Source: Actinomycetospora corticicola
GTDB taxonomy: Bacteria > Actinomycetota > Actinomycetes > Mycobacteriales > Pseudonocardiaceae
NCBI RefSeq assembly: GCF_013409505.1
Contig: NZ_JACCBN010000001.1
Location: forward strand, 2,046,001-2,110,000
Length of the DNA: 64,000 nt
Reading direction: 5' to 3'
Positions 16,526 through 25,578 of this stretch are shown in pieces. The translations under genes and the position numbers were made by a program. How positions within the stretch are numbered: position 1 is the stretch's first letter; every line of letters starts with the position of its first letter. The notes under the pieces are model-generated. The model was not told the origin of the DNA. It did no database searches and saw only the letters and a program-made list of their open reading frames with translations.

Positions 16526-17491
16526 TCACGCCACCCGGTGCTGGATCGGTTCCCCTCGGAGGAAGCGACCGACGTTCGTCACGAAGCCCCGCGCCATCCC
16601 GGCGTACGACTCCTCGGTGATGCCGCCGACGTGCGGGGTGACCAGGACGTTGTGCCCCAGCAGCTCGTCGTGGGGGTCGATCGGCTCGACCCACGTGACG
16701 TCGAGCCCCGCCCCGGCCAGGCGTCCGGAGGCCAGCGCGGCCAGGAGCGCGTCGCGGTCGACGACGGGGCCGCGCGCCACGTTGACCACGTGCCCGGCGG
16801 GGTTCAGGGCCGCCAGCGCGGCGTCGGCGACGATGCCCCGCGTCTCCTCGGTCAGCGGGCAGGCCACGACGAGGTCGTCGCACCCGGCCAGGGCGGCGGG
16901 GAGGTCGCCGCGGCGGTACTCGTCGACGACCGCGGACGCCTCCGGGTACGCGGCGGCCTCCCGGCGCCCGATGCCGACCACGCGGACGCCGAACGCCCGC
17001 AGCCGCGTGGCCACCTCGACCCCGATGTCCCCGGTGCCGAGGACCGCCACCGTCCGGCCGCGCAACGTGCTGCCCATGGGCGCCCCGACGACCTTCTCGG
17101 CCACACCCGCCCGCGCCTCCTCGTAGCGGCGCAGCAGGGCCAGCAGCAGGAGCAGGGCGATCTCGGCGACGGCCGTGGCGTTCCCGGACGAGCCGCCGGG
17201 CACGTTGGCGACCGGGATCCCCCGCTCGCGGGCGGCGTCGAGGTCGACCCCGGAGACCCCCACCCCGAACTGCTGGACCAGACGCGCCCCGCAGGCGTCG
17301 ATCAACGGGCCGTCGATCGTGCTGCCCAGCGGGGCGAGCACGTCGGCCGGCACGGGGGCGGAGTGGGGCACGTCCACCAGCTCGGCCCCGTCCAGCTCCG
17401 GGATCGCGAGGTCCGCCAGCGCCTCGGTGAGACACCGGCGGACCTCCGGGAAGCCGCCACCGACCAGCCCGATGCGCACGCCCGGCATCAT
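16526..17491 (-). CDS. D-isomer-specific 2-hydroxyacid dehydrogenase
   Basis: The fold signature is complete: a catalytic domain beginning RIGLVGGG, the NAD-binding loop VAVLGTGDIGVEVATRL, and the three catalytic positions, Arg in HVVNVARGPVVD, Glu in DVTWVEPIDP and His in VLVTPHVGGIT. At 321 residues it has family length. Substrate cannot be inferred (glyoxylate, hydroxypyruvate or phosphoglycerate-like). It starts 4 bp after the stop of the F420-type reductase gene and is followed 17 bp on by aroG on the same strand, so these are probably co-transcribed. Confidence 0.9.
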   Translation of the reverse strand: MMPGVRIGLVGGGFPEVRRCLTEALADLAIPELDGAELVDVPHSAPVPADVLAPLGSTIDGPLIDACGARLVQQFGVGVSGVDLDAARERGIPVANVPGGSSGNATAVAEIALLLLLALLRRYEEARAGVAEKVVGAPMGSTLRGRTVAVLGTGDIGVEVATRLRAFGVRVVGIGRREAAAYPEASAVVDEYRRGDLPAALAGCDDLVVACPLTEETRGIVADAALAALNPAGHVVNVARGPVVDRDALLAALASGRLAGAGLDVTWVEPIDPHDELLGHNVLVTPHVGGITEESYAGMARGFVTNVGRFLRGEPIQHRVA

Positions 17492-17495
17492 CGCG

Positions 17496-17924
17496 CTAGA
17501 CGGGCTCGGCCACGAACACGGGGATCTCGCGGTCGGTGGCCTCCTGGTAGTCGGCGTACGACGGGTAGGCCGCGACGGCCCGCTCCCACCACTGCGCGCG
17601 CTCCTCGCCCTCGACGATCCGGGCGCGGTAGGTCTTCGTCTCCCGGCCGTCCTGGATCGGGAACTCCGGGTTCGCGACGATGTTGTGGTACCAGGTCGGG
17701 TGCTCGTCCGCCCCGCCCTTGGACGCGACGATCGCGTAGTCGCCGTCGTGCTCCACCCGCATCACGGGGGTGTGCCGCAGCTTGCCGGTCTTCGCCCCGC
17801 GGAGGGTCATCAGGATGATCGGCGACCCCTTGACCGTGATCCCCTCGGTCGTCCCGGTGCGCTCGATCTGCTCGATCTGCTCGCGCACCCAGTCGGTCGC
17901 GTTCGTCTCCACCTGCTCGCTCAT
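17496..17924 (-). CDS. Deazaflavin (F420)-dependent nitroreductase family protein
   Basis: The 142-residue protein has the Ddn/DUF385 split-barrel signature: SPIILMTLRGAKTGKLRHTPVMRVEHDGDYAIVASKGG, followed by HPTWYHNIVANPEF, a strong family hallmark, and an ARIVEGEERAQWWERAVAAYPSYADYQ tail. Members bind F420H2 or related flavins and reduce quinones, nitro compounds or enones. The ATG at 17924 is chosen because MSEQVETNATDWVREQIEQIE matches the family N-terminus. It lies between the exoribonuclease and dehydrogenase genes on the same strand. Confidence 0.88.
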   Translation of the reverse strand: MSEQVETNATDWVREQIEQIERTGTTEGITVKGSPIILMTLRGAKTGKLRHTPVMRVEHDGDYAIVASKGGADEHPTWYHNIVANPEFPIQDGRETKTYRARIVEGEERAQWWERAVAAYPSYADYQEATDREIPVFVAEPV

Positions 17925-17952
17925 ACGCGGGGGAACCCGGCCCCGCGGACGA

Positions 17953-18459
17953 TCATTCCGGGTCGCCCATGCGTGCGCGCCAGATCTCGTCGATGACCTT
18001 CCACTTGACGAGGTTGTGCCGGGCGTCGGCGAGGGCGTCGTGCGCGTCCGGCGGGGCCGGCGGGAGCTCGGGACGCCCGACGTCGTCCCAGCGCTGCCGC
18101 AGGTCACGGGTGAAGCGCGGGAGGTTGCGCGGCAGGTCGGGCATCGCGCCCCAGAGCTGGGCGACGACCACGTGGTCGTACGGCGCGTTCCACGCCCAGA
18201 GCTCGACCGCGCCCGGACCCGCCGTCACGAAGGCGTGGAAGTCCTCGCGCAGCTGCAGCCGGCTGCGCCAGGCGGGGTCCGACGACGGCGGGAGCTTGTC
18301 CAGCACGTTCTTCCGGACCCACGGACCGGCCTTCATCGGGTCGAACGCCCGCGAGATCGCGTAGAACTCGCCGCCGTGTTCGTCGACCGCCCCGAGGGAG
18401 ACGAGGTCGATCGTCGTCCCGTCCTCGATGAACTCGCAGTCGTAGAAGATCCGTGCCAC
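17953..18459 (-). CDS. 3'-5' exoribonuclease, Rv2179c family
   Basis: With 168 residues this equals Rv2179c in length and position. DEDD residues are visible: FYDCEFIEDG at the N-terminus gives the first Asp and Glu, WAWNAPYDHVVV a third acidic residue, and PPDAHDALADARHNLVKWK the final His/Asp pair (DEDDh type). Rv2179c founds an RNase T-like group reported to trim 3' overhangs and to favour adenylate ends. The GTG at 18459 gives VARIFYDCEF, the family start; the in-frame sequence before it is not protein-like. Confidence 0.9.
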   Translation of the reverse strand: MARIFYDCEFIEDGTTIDLVSLGAVDEHGGEFYAISRAFDPMKAGPWVRKNVLDKLPPSSDPAWRSRLQLREDFHAFVTAGPGAVELWAWNAPYDHVVVAQLWGAMPDLPRNLPRFTRDLRQRWDDVGRPELPPAPPDAHDALADARHNLVKWKVIDEIWRARMGDPE

Positions 18460-18473
18460 GGCGCCCGATTCTG

Positions 18474-19166
18474 TCAGGCGGCCTCCGCGTCCCCCGCGCT
18501 CTCCTTGGCCTTCGACGCGTAGACGTCCACGTACTCCTGCCCGGAGAGCGCCAGGATGGCGTCCATGACCTCGTCGGTGATGGCCCGCTCCACCTGACGG
18601 TCGTCGGCGATGCCGGCGTAACGGGAGAAGTCGAGCGGGCGGCCGATCGCGATCGTGATCTTCACCGGGCGCCAGAAGCGGGAGCCGACCGGGTTCGCGC
18701 GGTCGGTGCCGATCATGGCCACCGGCACCACCGGCACCCCGGCCTCGAGCGCCATGCGGGCGACGCCGGTGCGGCCCTTGTAGAGCCGGCCGTCGGGCGA
18801 GCGGGTGCCCTCGGGGTAGATCCCGAACAGCCGTCCCTCCCGCAGCACCCGGATGCCGGTGTCGAGGGCGGCACGGGCGGCACGGCCGTTGCCGCGCTCG
18901 ATGGGGACCTGGCCCATGCCGGTGAAGAACCAGCGCTGCAGGGTGCCGACCGGACCCGGCGTCGTGAAGTACTCCGCCTTGGCCGGGAAGGCCATCCGCC
19001 GCGGCACCATGAGCGGGAGGACGAAGGAGTCGAGCACCGCGAGGTGGTTCGACGCGACCAGGGCCCCGCCCGTACGCGGCAGGTGGTCCGCCCCGCGGAC
19101 CTCCGGCCGGAACGCCGCCCGCATCAGCGGGCCCATGAAGACCCACTTCATCAACCAGTAGAGCAC
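18474..19166 (-). CDS. 1-acylglycerol-3-phosphate O-acyltransferase family protein
   Basis: PlsC-type motifs are present in order: SNHLAVLDSF (NHX4D catalytic motif), the acceptor block around GMGQVPIERGNG, FGIYPEGTRSPDGRLYKG (EGTRS) and GVPVVPVAMIGTD. The enzyme probably acylates lysophosphatidate or a related lipid at the membrane; the N-terminus has one hydrophobic stretch. It matches mycobacterial Rv2182c by position. The GTG at 19166 follows a GAGGGGA ribosome site; another GTG at 19190 would add eight residues. It is divergent from the esterase gene. Confidence 0.88.
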   Translation of the reverse strand: MLYWLMKWVFMGPLMRAAFRPEVRGADHLPRTGGALVASNHLAVLDSFVLPLMVPRRMAFPAKAEYFTTPGPVGTLQRWFFTGMGQVPIERGNGRAARAALDTGIRVLREGRLFGIYPEGTRSPDGRLYKGRTGVARMALEAGVPVVPVAMIGTDRANPVGSRFWRPVKITIAIGRPLDFSRYAGIADDRQVERAITDEVMDAILALSGQEYVDVYASKAKESAGDAEAA

Positions 19167-19367
19167 CGCTGTCCCCTCGCCAGACCGCACGGATGTCGCA
19201 GCCTAGGCAGGGGCGTGTCGCCGGACAACGACAGCGCGTCAGGGCCGCCCACCGACCGGCCACCGACGACACCACCGGATCGGGCACCTGCACGTACCGC
19301 GCGGGTGTGGGACGTGACACGATGGGCGCCGGGCGTCCTCGCGCCCGAAGTCGTCGTGGAGGCACGA

Positions 19368-20147
19368 GTGCCGGTGATGCCGGGGGCGGAGCCCTTCTCC
19401 GCCGATCCCGAGGGCGCCGAGATCGGCGTGGTGCTCTCGCACGGGTTCACGGGGTCCCCGCAGAGCATGCGCCCCTGGGGCGAGCACCTCGCGGCCGAGG
19501 GGATCGCGGTGCGCGGCCCGCGGCTGCCCGGGCACGGGACCCGGTGGCGCGACATGCAGGCGACCCGCTGGCCGGACTGGTACGGCGAGATCTCCCGGGC
19601 CGTCGACGAGCTGCTGGAGCGGTACCGCTCCGTGTTCGTCTTCGGGCTCTCGATGGGCGGCACGCTGACGCTGCGCGTGGCCGAGGAGTACGGCGACGCG
19701 ATCACCGGGATCTGCCTGGTCAACCCGTCGGTGACCACCCTGCGCCGGGACGCCGCCTTCGCCCGCTACCTGGCCCGGCTGTGGCCCTGGGCGCCCGGGG
19801 TGGCCAACGACGTCGCGAAGCCCGGCGTCACCGAGCTCGGCTACGACCGGGTGCCGCTGAAGGCGTTCGTGTCGCTCACCGAGCTCTGGGCCCTCGTCCG
19901 CGACGATCTCCCCCGCGTGACCAGCCCGGTCCTGCTCTACCGCTCCACGGCCGACCACGTCGTGGAACCGGTGAACGCCCGCCTGGTGCTCGACGGGGTC
20001 TCGGCCACCGACGTCACCGAGGTCGTCCTGCACGACAGCTACCACGTGGCCACGCTCGACCACGACGCCCCGAGGATCTTCGCCGGCAGCACCGAGTTCG
20101 CCCGCCGGCTGCACGCCACCCGCGCCGAAGCAGGGAACCCCGCATGA
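19368..20147 (+). CDS. Alpha/beta hydrolase (carboxylesterase / monoacylglycerol lipase type)
   Basis: The catalytic triad of a serine hydrolase is visible: nucleophile elbow FGLSMGGTLTLRV, Asp in YRSTADHVVEP and His in SYHVATLDHD. The oxyanion region is LSHGFTGSPQSM. At 259 residues it resembles thermostable carboxylesterase Est30 and monoacylglycerol lipases, so a short or monoacyl ester is likely. The GTG at 19368 follows GGAGG at a good distance; upstream in-frame sequence is not protein-like. Its stop overlaps the start of the next gene as ATGA. Confidence 0.87.
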   Translation: MPVMPGAEPFSADPEGAEIGVVLSHGFTGSPQSMRPWGEHLAAEGIAVRGPRLPGHGTRWRDMQATRWPDWYGEISRAVDELLERYRSVFVFGLSMGGTLTLRVAEEYGDAITGICLVNPSVTTLRRDAAFARYLARLWPWAPGVANDVAKPGVTELGYDRVPLKAFVSLTELWALVRDDLPRVTSPVLLYRSTADHVVEPVNARLVLDGVSATDVTEVVLHDSYHVATLDHDAPRIFAGSTEFARRLHATRAEAGNPA

Positions 20148-20701
20148 ACACCCCCGAGCCCGAGGACGAGGCCGGCTCCGGTCGTCCCGCCGACGCCCGG
20201 CACTTCTCCGAGCCCGCCGACGTCGACGCGGCGTTCGCCGCGATCGTGGCGGAGTGGGCCGCCGCCGACGCGCCGCGCTGGCCCGTCGTCCCCGACGAGG
20301 GGCCGTCCTCCGGGATCGGCGTGGCCACGCCCCCGCAGGGGCAGCCCTCCGCGCACCCGGAGCGGCCGGCCGACGAGCTGTTCGCGCCCGCCCCGTCGCC
20401 GACCCCGGAGTCGTCCACGCCGCCGCCCGCGCCCGTCCGGCCGCACCCGCCGGCGCGGCCGCAGGACGACCACTTCGTCCCGCCGGAGCCGCCCCCGCTG
20501 CCCCGGATCGGGCTCTCCAGCCTGTTCGGGCTGCTGCTGCTCGTCGCGGGCGTCGTGCTCCTCGCCCTGCCCGCACTCGTGGGTGGCGTGGCCGGGCTCG
20601 GCATCGTGCCGGGCCTGCTGGCCATGGCCGCGGGCCTGGGGTGGCTCGTCGTCGGGATGCGGCGGCCGTCGGAGTCCGACGACCCCGACGGCACCCTCTA
20701 G
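20144..20701 (+). CDS. Pro-rich protein with two C-terminal membrane segments, function unknown
   Basis: I do not recognise a named family. The 185-residue protein starts with an acidic stretch, has a conserved-looking helix (DVDAAFAAIVAEWAAADAPRW), then a long Pro-rich region (about 60-123) and two membrane segments (about 126-146 and 150-171) with a short acidic tail. It is translationally coupled (ATGA) to the preceding hydrolase, so it may localise or regulate it, which is inference. Its TAG stop overlaps the stop of the convergent ROK gene by three bases. Confidence 0.75.
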   Translation: MNTPEPEDEAGSGRPADARHFSEPADVDAAFAAIVAEWAAADAPRWPVVPDEGPSSGIGVATPPQGQPSAHPERPADELFAPAPSPTPESSTPPPAPVRPHPPARPQDDHFVPPEPPPLPRIGLSSLFGLLLLVAGVVLLALPALVGGVAGLGIVPGLLAMAAGLGWLVVGMRRPSESDDPDGTL

Positions 20702-21651
20702 AGCGCCCGCTCCCCCGCGTCCAGCGCGGCGCCGATCATGCCGGCGTCGCCGCCCAGGACCGCCGCCCGCACGTCGGCCAGCCGACGGTGGCCCCGGCCG
20801 GTGACCTCGTCGGCGTACGTGCGGCGGGCGTCGTCGAGGTAGAGCTCCGCCGACGCCGACACCTCGCCGCCGATGACGACGACGTCGGGGTCGAAGGTGT
20901 CCGCCACGAGGGCCAGCCCCCGCCCCAGCCAGGCCGCGAAGTCGGCGACGACCCGGCGGGCCAGCAGGTCCCCGGCCGCCGCGGCCTGCGCGACGTCCCG
21001 CCCGGAGAGCGGGAGACCCCGCTCCCACGTGGCGCGGAGGGTGGAGAAGTCCTCGCTCGCGGAGACGACCTCGTCGGCGCTCGCCCCGAGGGCCGTCCCG
21101 CTGCAGTAGCGCTCCAGGCAGCCGCGCTTGCCGCACGGGCACGGGCGGCCGTCGGGCACGACGACGATGTGACCCAGCTCCGGCGCGACGCCGAAGGCCC
21201 CGCGGAACACGTGGCCGTCGACGACCAGCGCGGCCCCGATCCCGGTGCCCAGCGCGACGAGGACCGCGACCCGCGCCCCGGCCGCGGCCCCCACGCGGTG
21301 CTCGGCGAGGCCGGCCGCGTTCGCGTCGTGCTCGAGGGTCACGGGCAGCCCGAGACGGTCGGTCATCCGGTCGACGACGGGCTCGTCCCGCCACGGCAGG
21401 TGGGCACCGAAGGACACCGACCGCCGCTCCGGGTCGACGAAACCGGCGACCGCGAGCCCGACCGCCCCGACCTGGTGGTCGGTGGCGCGGGCCTCGCCGG
21501 AGAGGTGGTCGACGAGCTTCGCGACCGTCTCGTCCAGCTCCCCGGACTGCCGCGGCGTCGCGGCGACCCGGCTGGCGAGCAGCGTGCCGTCGCCGGCGAC
21601 GAGTCCCGCCTTGACCGTGGTGCCCCCGATGTCGACCCCGACGGTCAGCAC
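20698..21651 (-). CDS. ROK-family sugar kinase (glucokinase-like)
   Basis: The N-terminal phosphate loop VGVDIGGTTVKAGLV, the catalytic region LEHDANAAGLAEH, the second ATP motif ALGTGIGAALVVDG and the ROK zinc site CPCGKRGCLERYCSG are all present. Length is 317 residues, typical of glucokinase or a related sugar kinase. No helix-turn-helix precedes it, so it is an enzyme rather than a ROK repressor. The GTG at 21651 lies inside the end of the upstream gene (7-base overlap). The mycobacterial segment has no obvious counterpart that I recall. Confidence 0.87.
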   Translation of the reverse strand: MLTVGVDIGGTTVKAGLVAGDGTLLASRVAATPRQSGELDETVAKLVDHLSGEARATDHQVGAVGLAVAGFVDPERRSVSFGAHLPWRDEPVVDRMTDRLGLPVTLEHDANAAGLAEHRVGAAAGARVAVLVALGTGIGAALVVDGHVFRGAFGVAPELGHIVVVPDGRPCPCGKRGCLERYCSGTALGASADEVVSASEDFSTLRATWERGLPLSGRDVAQAAAAGDLLARRVVADFAAWLGRGLALVADTFDPDVVVIGGEVSASAELYLDDARRTYADEVTGRGHRRLADVRAAVLGGDAGMIGAALDAGERAL

Positions 21652-22373
21652 GGGCGGGGCCGGCGCCGGACGGGGATGTGCTGCACGCCGCGGCGGCCCG
21701 GGACGCCCCGGAGGACGGGACCGGTCGCCACCACGGGTTCGGCGGCGTCGTCCGCCGCGGTCGGCGCCCCCGCCGTGTGCCGCGGGCTCGGGCGCGGGCC
21801 GCGGCGGCCGGTGGGCCGGTCGGTCGCGGACCGCGGATCCCCGACGGCGGGCTCGGGGGCGGGCTCCGGCGTCGGGTCGGGGGTGGCGTCGGACGGCCGC
21901 GCGAAGCCGACCGGCGGAGTCGGGTCGAACGTGGCGTGGGGCGCGACGTCCCACGGGACGTCGGACCAGGTCGGGGCGCCCCACTCGGCCGGCCACGCGG
22001 GCGGCGTGGTGCTCGCCGGTGTCGGGGTGGGGCCCTCGGCGGCCGCGGGGGCCGGCGCCGGGTGGGCGTGGTGGTCGTGCGCCCCGGTCGCGTGGCTCTG
22101 CACCAGCAGCCGCAGCAGGACCAGGAGCCCGGAGGCCTGCTCCGCGAGCGTGGCCGTCAGCTCGGGCTGTTCGCCGCGCAGGGCTGCCACGAGCGCGCAC
22201 ACCGGGCACCAGCTGCAGGGGCCCGGGCTCTGCCGCGGTCGCTCCCCGCCGTCGGGACGCGGGCCGCGCGGCCCCTCGACGCGCGTGCCGACCCAGTCGA
22301 GCAACGTCGTGGCCGTCTCCCGCGCCTCGCGGGCGAGGCGCTCCCGGGCCACCCGGTCGGCATCCGTCGTCAT
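21645..22373 (-). CDS. Actinobacterial protein with a CxxCxxC-like motif and Pro-rich tail
   Basis: Function unknown. Residues 1-95 are helical and look conserved; they contain GPCSWCPVCALVAALRGEQPE, three cysteines that could bind metal, followed by a hydrophobic helix (ASGLLVLLRLLVQ). From about 100 to the end the protein is Pro/Ala/Thr-rich and then basic, probably disordered. It lies between the ArsA-type ATPase gene (28 bp upstream) and the ROK kinase (7-base overlap), so the three are likely co-transcribed. Confidence 0.7.
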   Translation of the reverse strand: MTTDADRVARERLAREARETATTLLDWVGTRVEGPRGPRPDGGERPRQSPGPCSWCPVCALVAALRGEQPELTATLAEQASGLLVLLRLLVQSHATGAHDHHAHPAPAPAAAEGPTPTPASTTPPAWPAEWGAPTWSDVPWDVAPHATFDPTPPVGFARPSDATPDPTPEPAPEPAVGDPRSATDRPTGRRGPRPSPRHTAGAPTAADDAAEPVVATGPVLRGVPGRRGVQHIPVRRRPRPC

Positions 22374-22401
22374 CGTCGGGTCCCCCCGTTCCCCCGGACG
22401 T

Positions 22402-23640
22402 TCATCGCATCCAGACCGCGGGGTCGGGGCGGAACGCGATCGAGAGCACGTCGTCGTCGAGCTCGGCGGCGACGACCTCGCACCGCCGCAGGACCGGGGG
22501 CAGGGCCACCGTCCGGCGCCGGCGGCCGACCGTCACCGCGAGGTCGTCCCCGATGCGCGCGAGGTCGACCTCGCCGTCGCCGATCCCCGGGACCTGCAGG
22601 TCCAGCTCGTACTCGCTGTCCACCGACGTCCCCTCGCCCGCGGTGCGGCGCAGTTCCATCAGTGGCCGCGCGCCGACGCCCTCGAGCGGGTCGTCGGTGC
22701 CGTAGAGGTCCTCGGCGAGCTCGGCGAGCTCGGCCACCCCGACCGGTTCACCGGCCCGGTGGGCGACGGTCCGCAGGCCGACCCCGGTGCCCGCCGTCAG
22801 CTCCGCGAGCTCGGCGAGGACGCCGTCCTGCTCCCCGCGGCGGACCCGGAGCCACTGCACGGCGGCGCTGCGACCGGCACCCGGGTCGGGCACCAGGCGG
22901 TTCGCGATGAGGCCGTCGACGTGGAGCTCGTGCAGGGCCAGCGCGGTGATCGTGCGCCGGGTCTCCGCGGCGACCACCCGCTCCGGGGTGAGCACCAGGC
23001 GGATCGTGGTGGTCGACCGGTCGGCCAGCATCGCGCGCAGGCCGGAGAGCTGCTCGGCCAGGCGGGACAGCGACGCCGCGGCCGCATCCCACTTCGCGAC
23101 GGTGGCCCCGCTCCCGGCGAGCCCCGCGAGGACGCCGCGCACGGCGCGGCGGTGTGCGGGGAAGAGCCGCTCCAGGTAGCCCCCGAAGGCCTCCGGGAGG
23201 CTCAGCAGCCGCAGGGTCTCCGCCGTGGGGCCGCAGTCGACGACCACGACCTCCCACGGCCCGTCCTCGGTGGCGCGGCGGACCTGCTCGAGGGCGAGGA
23301 GATCCTCGACGCCGGGCAGGACGGTGAGCTCGTCGGCGACGATGTCCTCGACGCCGGCGCCGGCCAGCAGCGTGCGCAGCTGGGCCCGCAGCGGCTCCCA
23401 GGCCTCGTCGACGAGCGCGCGGGTGTCCACGTGCGCGGCGAACAGGCCGGGGAGGGCCACCCCGTCGATCTCGGTCGGCTCGCCGCCCAGCGGGACGTCG
23501 AAGGCGTCCCCGAGGGAGTGCGCCGGGTCGGTCGAGAGCACCAGGACCTTACGTCCCGACCGCGCGAGCGCGACCGCGGTGGCCGCCGCGGTCGTCGTCT
23601 TCCCGACCCCGCCCTTGCCGGTGAAGAGCAGGACCCGCAC
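22402..23640 (-). CDS. ArsA/GET3-family anion-transporting ATPase
   Basis: The N-terminus carries the deviant Walker A loop FTGKGGVGKTTTAAATA, then LVLSTDPAHSLGDAF (the A' and switch region typical of ArsA/Get3) and VVVVDCGPTAETLRLL (switch II). The 412-residue protein has a single ATPase unit and a C-terminal beta-rich domain (about 325-412), the usual form of actinobacterial ArsA-like proteins. No arsenic genes are nearby, so an arsenite role is unlikely; a chaperone or targeting role is possible. The GTG shares one base with the stop of the START-like gene upstream. Confidence 0.88.
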   Translation of the reverse strand: MRVLLFTGKGGVGKTTTAAATAVALARSGRKVLVLSTDPAHSLGDAFDVPLGGEPTEIDGVALPGLFAAHVDTRALVDEAWEPLRAQLRTLLAGAGVEDIVADELTVLPGVEDLLALEQVRRATEDGPWEVVVVDCGPTAETLRLLSLPEAFGGYLERLFPAHRRAVRGVLAGLAGSGATVAKWDAAAASLSRLAEQLSGLRAMLADRSTTTIRLVLTPERVVAAETRRTITALALHELHVDGLIANRLVPDPGAGRSAAVQWLRVRRGEQDGVLAELAELTAGTGVGLRTVAHRAGEPVGVAELAELAEDLYGTDDPLEGVGARPLMELRRTAGEGTSVDSEYELDLQVPGIGDGEVDLARIGDDLAVTVGRRRRTVALPPVLRRCEVVAAELDDDVLSIAFRPDPAVWMR

Positions 23641-24068
23641 TAGCCCTCCACGCGTCGCTTGAGACCGGTCAACGCCGTGTCCATGATCCTCTTCTCGGCG
23701 CGGCGCTTGATCAGGCCGGGCATGGGGACCGCCAGGTCCACCGACAGCGTGTAGGTCACGGTCGTCTCCTTCTCGGAGCCCTCGAGCCGGTAGCGCCCGC
23801 GCTGGCCGCGCTGCATCTGCCCGGACACGAGGTCCCAGGTGACGCCGTCGTCGACCCAGTCGTACGCCAACACGTAGGTGTCCTTGAGCGGACCGGCGTC
23901 CAAGGTGAACCGGACCTGTTCGGGGCGGCCCTCGTCGTCGTGCGTGAGGACCTTCGCCGAGGTGATCGAGTCCGCCCACTCAGGATAAGCGGGGAAGTTC
24001 GCGATCACGTCGAGCACGGCCGTCGGACCGGCCGCGATGGTGATGGACTGCGTGGACTCGTCCGCCAT
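23640..24068 (-). CDS. SRPBCC (START-like) protein, Rv2185c-type
   Basis: A single START-like helix-grip domain fills the 142 residues: ITIAAGPTAVLDVIANFPAYPEWADSI at the N-terminus (the usual 'FPxYPEW' region), beta strands through VRFTLDAGPLKDTYVLAYDW, and a long C-terminal helix (KRRAEKRIMDTALTGLKRRVEG). Such proteins bind lipids or polyketide-like ligands or act as cyclases. It is coupled to the ArsA-like gene by a one-base overlap and conserved at this place in mycobacteria, which suggests a shared membrane-lipid function, an inference only. Confidence 0.87.
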   Translation of the reverse strand: MADESTQSITIAAGPTAVLDVIANFPAYPEWADSITSAKVLTHDDEGRPEQVRFTLDAGPLKDTYVLAYDWVDDGVTWDLVSGQMQRGQRGRYRLEGSEKETTVTYTLSVDLAVPMPGLIKRRAEKRIMDTALTGLKRRVEG

Positions 24069-24165
24069 GGCGCCGAAGGTTACCGCCGGGGGGTCGCCGG
24101 TCTCCGCCCGCCGTCGTCCTCGCCACGCCCGGGGTGGGTGTGAGGCGGCCGTGATGTCGCGTGGG

Positions 24166-24966
24166 TCACCACCGGGCCACCGCCGGAGTCCCCCGGCGCC
24201 GGAAGTGCCCGACGTTCAGGCACTCGGTGTGACCGATCCGTGCACGGGTGGTGAGCGGGGCGTGCACGTGGCCGTAGAGGGCGAGGCGGGGCCGGGTGGC
24301 CCGGATCTGCTCCAGGAGCGCGGGCGAGGTCAGCTCGTGCGTGCGGGCCACCACGTCGTAGGCCAGCTCGGCGACGGCGGGCGGGGCGTGGCTGCACAGC
24401 ACGTCCACCGGGCCGAGAGCCTCGACCGCTGCCGTGTACTCCGCCGCCCCGCGCATGTAGGAGCGGAACGCGCCGGCGCGAGGCTCGACCTCCGGAGGCA
24501 GCGGGACCCCGCCGACGAACCCCACGCAGGTGTCCCCGATCTCGACCACCTCGCCGTCGACGGCCCGGACGTGGGGGTGGGCGGCGAGGAACTCGGGCCA
24601 CATCGCGGGGACGTCGACGTTGCCCGGCATGAGCCACACCGGGACGTCCACCGCGCCCAGGGCCGCGAACATCCGCCCGTACTGCCGGTGGACCGCCTCG
24701 TCGACGCGGGCGCGGGGGTCGTCCACGTCGGCCCACAGCCGTTTCGTGAACTCCCGCAGCGCCCCGGGCCCGCCCTCCGAGCGCAGCCGGGCGAACTCGA
24801 CGGTGGCCGCCGGGCCCAGGATGTCGGCGAGGATGCCGTTGGTGGGCTCGTCGTAGTCGACGAAGTCGATGAGGTCGCCCAGCACGACGAGCGCCTCGGC
24901 GCCCTCGGCGGCCCGGGTGAGGTCCTCGCTGTTGCCGTGGACGTCGGAGACGACGTGCACCCTCAT
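24166..24966 (-). CDS. Metallophosphoesterase
   Basis: Calcineurin-like motifs appear in order: VHVVSDVHGN (D-x-H), VVLGDLIDF (GD), MPGNVD (GN-D in place of GNHD), CSHAPP (H) and YGHVHAP (GHxH). The protein is 266 residues and cytosolic by sequence. The third motif lacks the usual His after Asn, which may alter phosphomonoesterase activity; such variants are common in phosphodiesterase-type members. Its ATG overlaps the stop of the START-like gene upstream (ATGA). The 97 bp between it and the next gene hold nothing that I recognise. Confidence 0.86.
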   Translation of the reverse strand: MRVHVVSDVHGNSEDLTRAAEGAEALVVLGDLIDFVDYDEPTNGILADILGPAATVEFARLRSEGGPGALREFTKRLWADVDDPRARVDEAVHRQYGRMFAALGAVDVPVWLMPGNVDVPAMWPEFLAAHPHVRAVDGEVVEIGDTCVGFVGGVPLPPEVEPRAGAFRSYMRGAAEYTAAVEALGPVDVLCSHAPPAVAELAYDVVARTHELTSPALLEQIRATRPRLALYGHVHAPLTTRARIGHTECLNVGHFRRRGTPAVARW

Positions 24967-25400
24967 GCGCGGGCCGGGGTGGGCTCACCCGGACGACGGG
25001 CCCACCCGGGGGCCCCGGTCGGGGCGGCCTCGAGGCGGGCCTTCAGGTCGAACGCGACGGCCTTGGCGGCCCGCTGCCGGCGCAGCGCCTCGCGCGCCGG
25101 GCCGCTGCGGCCGCGCAGCAGCCGCCGCGCGGACCCGCCGTCGGGACCGGGAGCGGGGTCGAGGCGCAGGAACCAGTGCACCACCGTGCCGTCGCCGACG
25201 GCCTCGCACCACACCTCCGCGCTCCCGACCCAGCGCCCCGTGACCGACCAGCGCAGGCCGGCGGCCCCGCGGTCGGCGAAGACGTGCAGCTCGAGATCGG
25301 GCCAGAGGCGCGGCCAGGACGCGGGGTCGGCGAAGGCGGCGGCGACCACCGCGGGCTCGGCCAGCACGAACGTCTCGTCGATCACGTCCAGCGCGGCCAC
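24963..25400 (-). CDS. SRPBCC (START-like) protein, second copy
   Basis: About 145 residues with a START-like pattern: an N-terminal strand (VIDETFVLAEPAVVAAAFADPASWPRLWPDLEL), strands through LRWSVTGRWVGSAEVWCEAVGDGTVVHWFLRLDP, and a basic C-terminal helix (ALRRQRAAKAVAFDLKARLEA). It is distinct in sequence from the one at 23640-24068. The GTG at 25400 is the best start; a later GTG at 25385 is possible. It is coupled to the phosphoesterase by ATGA. Mycobacteria have a similar short protein next to fadD15 (Rv2186c region). Confidence 0.75.
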   Translation of the reverse strand: MAALDVIDETFVLAEPAVVAAAFADPASWPRLWPDLELHVFADRGAAGLRWSVTGRWVGSAEVWCEAVGDGTVVHWFLRLDPAPGPDGGSARRLLRGRSGPAREALRRQRAAKAVAFDLKARLEAAPTGAPGWARRPGEPTPARA

Positions 25401-25578
25401 CGCGACAGCGTGCCCGACGTCCCTCCCGGTCGCAGCGCCGGAGGCGTCGCACGATGACCGATCTGTCCGTTTACTCCCGTATACCGCCGGGTAGTGACGG
25501 CGGGCCGCCCTCGCCCTAGGCTGCGCGGACGCCGACGTCGCATCCGGACGCCGGTCGAGGTGGAAGGGTGTGTGCGGG